Positions 13,811-19,579 of a stretch of DNA of 19,579 nt are shown here, piece by piece. Each line of letters starts with the position of its first letter. Positions within the stretch are counted from its first letter, which is position 1. Origin of the DNA: Halovenus sp. (GTDB lineage: Archaea; Halobacteriota; Halobacteria; Halobacteriales; Haloarculaceae); NCBI GenBank assembly GCA_028274925.1, contig JAQCNR010000212.1:1-19579 (forward strand). Direction: 5' to 3'. The translations under genes and the position numbers were made by a program. The notes below the pieces were generated by a model. That model saw only the letters and a program-made list of their open reading frames with translations. It was not told where the DNA came from and did not search any database.

Positions 13811-13884
13811 GAGAAGCGCGCCACAGGAGCGTAACTGTGGCCGCCTGCTGGAACAGGCGACCGCGCTTCTCTGAGGCGAGAAGC
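13811..13884 (+). ncRNA. Candidate structured leader RNA: three-way junction with a competing hairpin
   Basis: Three perfect helices nest: P1 pairs 13811-13820 (GAGAAGCGCG) with 13862-13871 (10 bp); P2 pairs CCACAG 13821-13826 with CTGTGG 13835-13840 (8-nt loop); P3 pairs CGCCTG 13842-13847 with CAGGCG 13854-13859 (6-nt loop). Only three nucleotides at the junction are unpaired. GAGAAGC, the first seven bases of P1, occurs again at 13878-13884 and can pair with GCTTCTC 13865-13871 around a 6-nt loop, excluding P1. The element lies about 85 nt upstream of the Shine-Dalgarno of the HNH gene in a leader of roughly 160 nt. No known RNA family is recognised. It could be a cis-regulator, a protein-binding site, a separate small RNA, or a DNA inverted-repeat site. 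Confidence 0.5.
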
Positions 13885-13968
13885 AATGCAAGATACAAGA
13901 GAATCACACAAAGAAGTTACTGGGAATCGTTCGAACGACCACCGACACACATCATTGGGAGGAGGCAG

Positions 13969-14769
13969 ATGACTCGGCGATATCGCGACGCTGCGTTTCT
14001 TCGTGAACAGTACGTTCGCAAGCAGAAATCGGCTCCTGAGATTGCAGCCCTCTGTAACGTCTCTTCAAGTACGATCAGCCGCTGGCTGGCTCGTCATGAA
14101 ATCGAGCGCGACCGTCGATATCAGGACCGAGAATGGCTTCTCCGACAGTATGTCTTCCGACGGCGTGACCAACAGGAGATAGCAGCGGATTGTGGGGTCG
14201 CAAAGACGACAATCTGTTACTGGCTCTCACGACACGAAATCACTGATGGCGAATCTATGGAATCTGATACGTGCGAGTCCTGCGGGAATTCGTTCCGGTA
14301 CTATCCCTCTGTTGGAGACCGAACATTCTGCTCAACTACGTGCGCCAATGAAACACGGAAACGGCAGGTTGAGGTCACCTGCCCGAACTGTGAGACGTCT
14401 TTCGAGCGCTGGGCGTCACTTGACACTGAATACTGCTCCATGGCTTGCTGGGGCGCGGACAACAGAGTTTGCGATGGTGCAACATACGGAGGAGGATGGG
14501 ATACGCAACGAGAGAAAGCACTCCGGAGAGACCAGTACCAATGTGCTGTCTGCGGAATAAGCGATGAAACTCATAGAAACCGGTTCGGGTACGGTTTGGA
14601 TGTTCATCACAAGCTTCCGGTTCGCCTGTTCCATCAGTGGGACAGACCTCCCGAAGATGCACATGTCCTACGCAACCTTGTCACGCTGTGTAGAACACAC
14701 CACCCAGACGCCTACGGAACAACTGTTGCAACTGAAACCGACTCTTCTCAATTAGAGCGTGATACTTAG
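13969..14769 (+). CDS. Modular HTH-HTH-zinc-zinc-HNH endonuclease
   Basis: A 266-aa protein of five modules. Residues 4-48 and 50-94 are two copies of an HTH domain (compare YRDAAFLREQY with YQDREWLLRQY, period 46; recognition helices around SSSTISRWLARHEI and KTTICYWLSRHEI). Two Cys4 zinc modules follow: C102/C105/C121/C125 and C138/C141/C156/C160, again a tandem duplication (36 residues). The HNH nuclease is at about 185-247, with structural cysteines C192/C195 and C241, active-site H213/H214, N236 and H244/H245. GGGAGGAGG (13957-13965) is a strong Shine-Dalgarno and fixes the start at 13969, although the frame is open upstream. The gene is noticeably less GC-rich than its neighbours and sits against tRNA-Val, suggesting transfer. 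A homing or mobile-element nuclease is likely; a defence nuclease is possible. Confidence 0.85.
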   Translation: MTRRYRDAAFLREQYVRKQKSAPEIAALCNVSSSTISRWLARHEIERDRRYQDREWLLRQYVFRRRDQQEIAADCGVAKTTICYWLSRHEITDGESMESDTCESCGNSFRYYPSVGDRTFCSTTCANETRKRQVEVTCPNCETSFERWASLDTEYCSMACWGADNRVCDGATYGGGWDTQREKALRRDQYQCAVCGISDETHRNRFGYGLDVHHKLPVRLFHQWDRPPEDAHVLRNLVTLCRTHHPDAYGTTVATETDSSQLERDT

Positions 14770-14798
14770 TTACTACCCTATGGATGCAACTAGTTAGT

Positions 14799-14815
14799 GT
14801 AAGATAAATTAAAAG
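14799..14815 (-). terminator. T-rich terminator after tRNA-Val
   Basis: Directly downstream of the tRNA on the minus strand lies CTTTTAATTTATCTTAC, a T-rich run that fits archaeal RNA polymerase termination. It also separates the tRNA from the convergent HNH gene. Confidence 0.5.
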
Positions 14816-14890
14816 TGGGTTTGGGCAGATTTGAACTGCCGGCCTCCTCCATGTCAAGGAGGTGTCATAACCGAACTAGACCACAAACCC
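14816..14890 (-). tRNA. tRNA-Val (anticodon GAC)
   Basis: Read on the minus strand the 75 nt fold into a complete cloverleaf: acceptor GGGTTTG/CAAACCC with discriminator A, a D arm closed by GTC/GAC, anticodon stem CCTCC/GGAGG with loop TTGACAT, and T stem GGCAG/CTGCC with loop TTCAAAT. The anticodon is GAC (GUC and GUU valine codons). No intron is seen and CCA is not encoded. The 3' end faces the HNH gene 46 bp away. Confidence 0.95.
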
Positions 14891-14920
14891 TCGCTTGCAA
14901 TCATGAGTTGATGGCAGGGA

Positions 14921-14930
14921 CAATTAAAGG
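14921..14930 (-). promoter_or_regulatory. TATA box of tRNA-Val
   Basis: CCTTTAATTG on the minus strand is centred about 36 nt from the tRNA 5' end, leaving a short 5' leader for RNase P to remove. Confidence 0.5.
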
Positions 14931-15000
14931 TCACGAATTCGTCCCAACGCCCTCCGGGAGTGACCCACGCCCAGCGTGCTGTTCATCACAGCTACGACGC

Positions 15001-15010
15001 AACCTATTTG
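15001..15010 (+). promoter_or_regulatory. TATA box of tpiA
   Basis: AACCTATTTG is centred about 29 nt before the ATG at 15035; it lies inside the longer open frame beginning at 14960, which argues for the downstream start. Confidence 0.5.
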
Positions 15011-15034
15011 TCTCCGCCGGTCACGAACAGCAGT

Positions 15035-15676
15035 ATGTTCGTCCTTGTCAATCTGAAAGCCTACCCCTGTGACCCTGTTGCCGTGGCCGAGGCCGCTGCC
15101 TCGGTCGACAGCGGTCCCGCCGAGGTTGCAATTGCCCCGCAGGCCGCCGACCTCTCGGCCGTCGCCGACACAGGCGTCCAGACGTGGGCCCAACACGTCA
15201 GCCCAGTCGAACACGGCAGCCACACCGGAAGTACACTCGCTGAGGCCGCCGCCGACGCCGGCGCGACTGGCACGCTGCTCAACCACTCCGAGAACCGCCT
15301 GAAACTCGCCGACATCGACGGCAGTCTGGCCGCCGCCGACCGTGTCGACTTCGGAACCTGCGCCTGTGCGAACAATCCCGACCAGATTCGCGCGGCGGCG
15401 GCGCTCGGGCCCGACGCCGTCGCCGTCGAGCCACCGGAACTCATCGGCACCGGAACGCCCGTCAGCAAGGCCGACCCGGATATCGTCCGCGACGCTGTCG
15501 AGGCCGCCGAGTCGGTCGACCCGAGCGTCGATGTCTACTGCGGCGCTGGAATCTCGACGGGTGAAGATGTCGTTGCCGCCCGCGAACTCGGCGCAGATGG
15601 CGTCCTGCTGGCAAGCGGTGTTGCCAAAGCCGAGGACCCTGCGGCAGCACTCGAAGACCTCGTTGCGCCGCTGTAA
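15035..15676 (+). CDS. tpiA: Triosephosphate isomerase
   Basis: This cytoplasmic TIM-barrel enzyme interconverts dihydroxyacetone phosphate and glyceraldehyde 3-phosphate in glycolysis and gluconeogenesis. The 213-aa length fits the compact archaeal form. Catalytic residues are visible: Asn6 and Lys8 in VNLKAY, His84 in NHSENR (the GHSERR equivalent), and Glu132 in VEPPELIGTG, where the flexible loop 6 follows. The phosphate-binding end appears as GAGIST (170-175) and ASGVAK (193-198). The start at 15035 is chosen over 14960 because the family N terminus begins here and a TATA box lies 29 nt upstream. The NADH dehydrogenase-like gene follows 51 bp downstream on the same strand. Confidence 0.96.
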   Translation: MFVLVNLKAYPCDPVAVAEAAASVDSGPAEVAIAPQAADLSAVADTGVQTWAQHVSPVEHGSHTGSTLAEAAADAGATGTLLNHSENRLKLADIDGSLAAADRVDFGTCACANNPDQIRAAAALGPDAVAVEPPELIGTGTPVSKADPDIVRDAVEAAESVDPSVDVYCGAGISTGEDVVAARELGADGVLLASGVAKAEDPAAALEDLVAPL

Positions 15677-15727
15677 GTTACCGCTGGATGACACAGGGCC
15701 TTTGTCTGCCCGGACCAAGTCTCAGGT

Positions 15728-17275
15728 ATGCGTGTTGCCGTACTCGGCGCAGGATACGCCGGACTGACAGTCGCCCGCCGTCTCGAACGCTTACTCCCGT
15801 CAGAAGTAGACATAGTCGTCGTCGACGAGTCGACAGACCACCTCGTTCAGCACGAACTCCATCGACTGATTCGCTATCCTGACCTCGAATCAGCCATCAC
15901 TGTCTCGCTCGAAAAGATTCTCTCTCGCGCGGAGCTCCGGCAGGCAATGGTAACCGACCTCGATACCGACGCCGGCACTGCCACGCTCGACACAGCCGAT
16001 GGAACCGAAACGCTCGACTACGACCTTGCTGCGGTCTGTCTCGGCGCGGAAACCGAATTCTACGGACTCGATGGTGTCGAAACCTACGCGACACCGCTGA
16101 AATCGGTCGACGACGCCACAGCAATTCGCGAGGCCGCGCTGGACAGCGAAGGTGGCAACGCCATCGTCGGCGGTGGCGGACTCTCCGGGATTCAAGCCGC
16201 TGGCGAACTCGCCGCCCTCTCGGACCGCGAGGAACTGAACCTCGATGTCCGAATTGTCGAGATGGCCGACCGTATCGCGCCAGGGTTCGACGACGCCTTC
16301 GCCACGGCAGTCAGGGAGGAACTCGAAGCCCGCGGCGTCACCATCGAGACTGGTGTTGCGGTGGACTCCGCTGACGAGCAGACGGTCAATCTCGACGATG
16401 GCCGCTCACTGGGCGCAGCGGTGTTCGTCTGGACTGGCGGTATCCGCGGCCCCGCGGCGATGGGTGGGCAACGCCGCGCTGCTGCCCGGGATCTTCAGGT
16501 CAGCGACAGCACCTTCGTCGTCGGCGACGCGGCAGCCCTCACCGACGAGAACGGCCAGCCTGTGCCGGCAAGCGCACAGACTGCGACCCGTCAGGCCCGC
16601 GTCGCAGCGACGAACATCGCCGCGCTTGCTGGAGAGGACGGAGCTGATATTTCAGTGAACATTGATGTCGCCGACGAAGGCGGTGACGGTGGCGATGTCC
16701 CGGAGACACCGCTCGAATCTCGCCCGGAACTGTCGGTCTACAACCCCGAAACGGCTGGCTGGGTCGTCAGCGTCGGCGACGGCGCAGTCGCACAGGTTGG
16801 CCCCTTCGTCTTCAGCGGTGAGCCAGCCAAGGCGGCAAAAGCCGCAATCGGTGTCGGCCATCTCGGCTCCGTCGGTGCAATCCGGCAGGCCTCCGAACTG
16901 GTGGCTGAGGAACTCGACTGGCCAACTGCGGGCGGCAAACTCGATTCCTTCGATGGCACGCCTGCCGACCAACTCCCGACAGACCCGGGGTCGCCGAGCG
17001 AACTCGGCGGGCCAGCGTTTGCCGTCCTTACGGCTGTGCAGCAGGCAGTTGGCGACGACCAATCTATTGACCTGACAGCGCTGACGCGACCGACCGACCG
17101 GAGTTATCCCGGCAATCCGCTCGCAAAAGCTCAGCAAACGCTCGTCGACTCCTTCGAGGCCGCCTTCGGAGGCGCTAACGAGGCGGGCGAGAGCGTCGAA
17201 ATCGATGTCGTCGAGGAGGGCGCGTCGGAGAGCGACGGTGCGGACGCCGACGACGCAAGCGACGACGAAGAGTAA
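15728..17275 (+). CDS. Type II NADH dehydrogenase-like flavoprotein (NDH-2 family)
   Basis: The 515-aa protein has two dinucleotide-binding motifs: the N-terminal FAD motif GAGYAG (7-12) and an NAD(P)H motif VGGGGLSGIQAAGEL (about 147-161). The second FAD contact is VVGDAAAL near residue 265, followed by AQTATRQARVAATNI, as in NDH-2 and related quinone reductases. Such enzymes pass electrons from NADH to membrane quinone without pumping protons. No active-site CxxC is present, so it is not a disulfide reductase; a sulfide:quinone reductase is less likely as its cysteines are missing. The C-terminal 100 residues and very acidic tail are longer than in bacterial NDH-2. MenB, which makes the menaquinone nucleus, is encoded 55 bp downstream, in keeping with a quinone partner. 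Confidence 0.82.
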   Translation: MRVAVLGAGYAGLTVARRLERLLPSEVDIVVVDESTDHLVQHELHRLIRYPDLESAITVSLEKILSRAELRQAMVTDLDTDAGTATLDTADGTETLDYDLAAVCLGAETEFYGLDGVETYATPLKSVDDATAIREAALDSEGGNAIVGGGGLSGIQAAGELAALSDREELNLDVRIVEMADRIAPGFDDAFATAVREELEARGVTIETGVAVDSADEQTVNLDDGRSLGAAVFVWTGGIRGPAAMGGQRRAAARDLQVSDSTFVVGDAAALTDENGQPVPASAQTATRQARVAATNIAALAGEDGADISVNIDVADEGGDGGDVPETPLESRPELSVYNPETAGWVVSVGDGAVAQVGPFVFSGEPAKAAKAAIGVGHLGSVGAIRQASELVAEELDWPTAGGKLDSFDGTPADQLPTDPGSPSELGGPAFAVLTAVQQAVGDDQSIDLTALTRPTDRSYPGNPLAKAQQTLVDSFEAAFGGANEAGESVEIDVVEEGASESDGADADDASDDEE

Positions 17276-17330
17276 GTCCCGACTGGCTAGCGACAACAAC
17301 CGTTTTGCCCGCGCCGTCCCGACGTGATGT

Positions 17331-18221
17331 ATGGTTTCGGAACTGTTCGATGACTCTTCCTGGACGACAGTTGATGCGTTCGATCTTACTGACATCACCT
17401 ACCACCGCGGGACAGACGTGCCCGCGGTCCGCATCGCTTTCGACCGCCCGGACGTGCGCAATGCCTTTCGGCCGGAGACGGTCGACCAGCTGTACACGGC
17501 GCTGGACCACGCCCGCAAACAGCCCGACGTTGGCTGTATCCTGCTGACTGGCAACGGCCCCTCCTCGAAAGACGGGGGCTGGGCGTTCTGTTCGGGCGGC
17601 GACCAGCAAATCCGCGGCGAGTCGGGCTACGAGTACGAGGATGACGACAACACGGCCTCACAGGCAGGCGTTGGCCGCCTGCACATCCTCGAAGTCCAGC
17701 GACTCATCCGGTTTATGCCCAAGCCGGTCATCTGCGTCGCGCCGGGGTGGGCTGTCGGCGGTGGCCACTCCCTGCACGTCGTCTGTGATATGACGATTGC
17801 CAGCGAGAACGCGATTTTCAAACAGACTGACGCCGACGTCGGTTCCTACGACGCTGGCTTTGGCTCGGCGTATCTCGCCCGGCAAGTCGGCCAGAAGAAG
17901 GCTCGCGAAATTTTCTTCCTTGGCCGCGATTACGACGCCGAAGAGGCCGCGGAGATGGGGATGGTCAACGAGGTGACCGACCACGAAGAACTGGAGGACG
18001 TTGCGCTGGAGTGGGCCGACGCCATCACGCGCAAATCACCGATGGCGATTCGGATGCTCAAATACGCCTTCAATATGATTGATGACGGGATGGTCGGCCA
18101 GCAAGTCTTCGCAGGCGAGGCCACGCGACTGGGCTACATGACCGAGGAAGCACAGGAAGGCAGAGACGCGTTCAACGAGAAGCGCGAGCCGGAGTTCCGG
18201 CAGTTCCCGTGGCACTTTTAG
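17331..18221 (+). CDS. menB: 1,4-dihydroxy-2-naphthoyl-CoA synthase
   Basis: MenB closes the second ring of the menaquinone headgroup from O-succinylbenzoyl-CoA. This 296-aa crotonase-fold protein has the family oxyanion segments FCSGGDQ (86-92) and GWAVGGGHSLH (139-149). The QTDADVGSYDAGFGSAYLAR block (165-184) includes Asp167 and Ser172, matching Asp185 and Ser190 of the mycobacterial enzyme; this puts it in the class with a built-in Asp rather than the bicarbonate-dependent class. The C-terminal RLGYMTEEAQEGRDAFNEKR (266-285) is the usual MenB ending that swaps between subunits. The other men genes are not in the window. Its stop overlaps by 4 bp that of the convergent aldo/keto reductase. 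No strong TATA box is seen; co-transcription with the NDH-2-like gene is possible. Confidence 0.95.
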   Translation: MVSELFDDSSWTTVDAFDLTDITYHRGTDVPAVRIAFDRPDVRNAFRPETVDQLYTALDHARKQPDVGCILLTGNGPSSKDGGWAFCSGGDQQIRGESGYEYEDDDNTASQAGVGRLHILEVQRLIRFMPKPVICVAPGWAVGGGHSLHVVCDMTIASENAIFKQTDADVGSYDAGFGSAYLARQVGQKKAREIFFLGRDYDAEEAAEMGMVNEVTDHEELEDVALEWADAITRKSPMAIRMLKYAFNMIDDGMVGQQVFAGEATRLGYMTEEAQEGRDAFNEKREPEFRQFPWHF

Positions 18222-19036
18222 ACGCCCAACTGCCCGCGAACCATCGACAGTCCCGTCTGGAGGTAGGACGGACGGGTAATCTGGTCGTGCTCCGCTCGCG
18301 TGAGTTTGAAATCGAAGATGTCGAGATTATCAGCCAGATGCTCGCGTGAAGTCGACATTGGGATGGTCATCACGTTCTCGTGCTGGGTGGCCCACCGAAT
18401 CGCAACCTGTGGGCCGCTCTTGCCGTATGTGCGGCCGATGTCGGCGAGCAGTTTATCGTCGATAGCACCGCCGTTCGCGAGCGGACTGTAGCCTGTGAGA
18501 ATCACGTCTTCGCGCTGGCAGTACGAGAGCAGTTCGCGCTGTGGCCACCACGGGTGAAAGAGCACCTGATTCGTGAAGATGCCCGTATCGGTCAGTTGCT
18601 GTGCGCGTTTGAGGCGGTCGACGCCGAAGTTACTGACGCCAATGAATCGAGTGAGGTCTTGGCGCACACATTCGTCGAGTCCGTCGATGACTGTTGGCAG
18701 GTCGGCCAGGGGGTGCGGCCAGTGAATCAACAGCAGGTCAATCTGCTCGACACCGAGTCGTGCCACGCTCTTTCGCGCTGACTCCACGATATCGTCGACG
18801 CTCCTGTTCTGTGGGTTGACCTTCGTCGTCACGAATAGCTCCGAGCGGTCGACGTCTGATTCGGCGATTGCCCGCCCGACACCGCGTTCGTTCTCGTACA
18901 ACTGTGCGGTATCGACGTGGCGATAGCCCTCCTCCAGTGCCATCGAGACGCTCTCGTAGGCAACTTCGGTCTCCATCTGCCACGTCCCGACACCGATTTT
19001 CGGGACTTCGACGCCTGCATTTGTGACGTATTCCAT
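18218..19036 (-). CDS. Aldo/keto reductase
   Basis: A 272-aa NADPH-dependent (beta/alpha)8-barrel oxidoreductase. The catalytic tetrad is complete: Asp42 and Tyr47 (VDTAQLYENE), Lys72 (VTTKVN) and His105 (LLIHWPHP). The coenzyme-binding end has IPMSTSREHLADNLDIFDF (about 237-255), similar to the IPKS block of 2,5-diketo-gluconate-reductase-type family members. The physiological carbonyl substrate cannot be told from sequence. ATG 19036 has a minus-strand CTTTTAGT about 24 nt upstream. The 3' end meets menB with overlapping stop codons. Confidence 0.93.
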   Translation of the reverse strand: MEYVTNAGVEVPKIGVGTWQMETEVAYESVSMALEEGYRHVDTAQLYENERGVGRAIAESDVDRSELFVTTKVNPQNRSVDDIVESARKSVARLGVEQIDLLLIHWPHPLADLPTVIDGLDECVRQDLTRFIGVSNFGVDRLKRAQQLTDTGIFTNQVLFHPWWPQRELLSYCQREDVILTGYSPLANGGAIDDKLLADIGRTYGKSGPQVAIRWATQHENVMTIPMSTSREHLADNLDIFDFKLTRAEHDQITRPSYLQTGLSMVRGQLGV

Positions 19037-19056
19037 ACCGTGGATTGGGCCTGAAT

Positions 19057-19064
19057 ACTAAAAG
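19057..19064 (-). promoter_or_regulatory. TATA box of the aldo/keto reductase gene
   Basis: CTTTTAGT on the minus strand, centred about 24 nt from the start at 19036. Confidence 0.5.
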
Positions 19065-19143
19065 TGGTATTGATTGGTATTTGTGACCATTTTACACAAG
19101 TGGCCGTCCATCCAACTGAGCGTGCCCACGACTACCGGCCGTT

Positions 19144-19167
19144 TTCGTCCACTCGCTACCGGACGAA
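19144..19167. repeat. 7-bp inverted repeat TTCGTCC/GGACGAA
   Basis: Arms at 19144-19150 and 19161-19167 with a 10-nt loop. A smaller AGTTC/GAACT hairpin follows at 19189-19203. Confidence 0.45.
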
Positions 19168-19236
19168 CACGTACGCTTGGATCTGTTGAGTTCCTTACGA
19201 ACTGCTAGGATCGGCATGCGAGATACAGAGCGTGTA

Positions 19237-19350
19237 GTCAGCACGAGTCTCGTAACTCTAACACTACCGATCGACCTGAAACGGCCGCGAACCCAGGTCA
19301 GCGCACATCGCTGTCAGCGGGGGGCAAGTTCGGCGCGTCCTCGTGCTGAC
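19237..19350 (+). ncRNA. Candidate structured RNA closed by an 11-bp long-range helix
   Basis: GTCAGCACGAG at 19237-19247 is perfectly complementary to CTCGTGCTGAC at 19340-19350, enclosing 92 nt. Inside are GACCTG/CAGGTC (19273-19278 with 19294-19299) and CAGCG/CGCTG (19299-19303 with 19309-19313), which nearly stack. The strand is not determined; the folds also work on the minus strand. No known RNA (RNase P, SRP RNA, rRNA) signature was recognised. It could equally be a DNA element such as a transposon remnant. Confidence 0.35.
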
Positions 19351-19395
19351 GAGCGGCCGGAAGTAGGTTAGTAATATTCTACTTCTGGTCCGCTC
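19351..19395. repeat. 16-bp hairpin following the long-range helix
   Basis: GAGCGGCCGGAAGTAG (19351-19366) pairs with 19379-19395 through 16 pairs with a single bulged T (19389) and one G-T pair; the loop is the AT-rich 12 nt 19367-19378. It adjoins the 11-bp helix without any gap. Confidence 0.65.
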
Positions 19396-19400
19396 TGTCG

Positions 19401-19433
19401 ATTATAATAATAATCCCTCTGAAATCAGGGATT
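19401..19433. repeat. AT-rich run and 7-bp inverted repeat AATCCCT/AGGGATT
   Basis: ATTATAATAATAAT (19401-19414) could work as a TATA element in either direction. The overlapping hairpin has arms at 19412-19418 and 19427-19433 and an 8-nt loop. Confidence 0.5.
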
Positions 19434-19579
19434 GACCGCCCCGGTTCGTTTGTGCCCGGTGGTCGACAGGTCCAGTTTGCGACAGACTGCACGATTCCCC
19501 GGAGATATTCCGGTGACTGATACTACTACTCTGGTAAATAGCGATTTTATCGGCTAAACTGCCTCTGCCCGGTTTGAGC

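Larger units (their letters stand above)
19065..19579. other. Gene-free right end rich in inverted repeats
   Basis: No convincing protein gene is present; the one longer open frame (19177-19371, plus) lacks an ATG start and haloarchaeal composition. The segment instead holds a series of inverted repeats between 19144 and 19433, itemised separately, and a TATA-like ATTTTATC at 19544-19551 that could serve a plus-strand gene starting just beyond the window. Confidence 0.5.

Noticed and set aside
13811..13884. Hammerhead ribozyme or IS200/IS605-type end
   Set aside because: The three-way junction suggested a hammerhead, but the conserved core bases are missing; no transposase or guide-sequence pattern is nearby.
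13837..13968. Upstream extension of the HNH protein
   Set aside because: The frame is open, but it runs through the structured element and is arginine-rich without homology; the strong Shine-Dalgarno fixes the start at 13969.
14960..15034. Upstream extension of triosephosphate isomerase
   Set aside because: The extra 25 residues are not part of the TPI fold and the promoter of the gene lies inside them.
19177..19371. 64-aa plus-strand open frame at the right end
   Set aside because: Non-ATG start, arginine/serine-rich, overlaps the inverted repeats; composition unlike a haloarchaeal protein.
19130..19440. RNase P RNA or SRP RNA
   Set aside because: Considered because of the folds, but the conserved core motifs of these RNAs were not found.
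1..19579. CRISPR array
   Set aside because: No regularly spaced repeats or cas genes anywhere in the window.

Overview
The window is from a haloarchaeon (class Halobacteria). The evidence is the mix of GC-rich, aspartate/glutamate-heavy proteins, TATA boxes about 24-30 nt upstream of start codons (leaderless transcripts), a Tat-lipoprotein halocyanin, a receiver-HalX response regulator and an FeS-type photolyase. No species call is possible from the sequence alone. Most of it is ordinary chromosomal housekeeping; the accessory-looking parts are about 8.4-11.1 kb, 13.7-14.8 kb and 19.1-19.45 kb.

Layout: (1) 0.1-2.2 kb, an FeS-cluster cryptochrome/photolyase converging with an unknown membrane protein (stop codons overlap). 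(2) 2.26-6.45 kb, chorismate synthase (aroC) followed at 17 bp by an alpha/beta hydrolase, then a tandem duplicate of that hydrolase with its own leader, then a halocyanin. (3) 6.5-8.4 kb, minus strand: a TIGR00300/LOR-SDH protein (alternative ornithine cyclodeaminase family) and a HalX response regulator. (4) 8.5-11.1 kb, a run of very small genes: a 53-aa acidic Cys-containing protein, a stand-alone CysD-like PP-loop ATPase, and five tiny membrane proteins (70, 86, 37, 79 and 34 aa) on both strands, several with a TATA box at the leaderless distance. (5) 11.1-13.7 kb, minus strand: 1-Cys peroxiredoxin, saccharopine-dehydrogenase-like reductase, a glycine-zipper protein and a small winged-helix regulator. 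(6) 13.7-14.8 kb, a less GC-rich gene for a modular HTH-HTH-Zn-Zn-HNH nuclease, preceded by a long leader with a near-perfect three-way-junction fold and a competing hairpin, lying against the 3' end of a tRNA-Val(GAC). (7) 15.0-19.04 kb, triosephosphate isomerase, type II NADH dehydrogenase-like flavoprotein and MenB (naphthoate synthase), converging with an aldo/keto reductase. NDH-2 and MenB make a sensible pair: one oxidises NADH with menaquinone, the other helps make menaquinone. (8) 19.04-19.58 kb, no convincing gene but several strong inverted repeats.

The best candidate for something undescribed is the structured leader plus HNH gene beside tRNA-Val. Second is the cluster of leaderless micro-membrane-protein genes, two of which were found only by reading between annotated-size ORFs. 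Third is the structured, gene-free segment at the right end. All functional statements are from motifs and context; no database search was possible.
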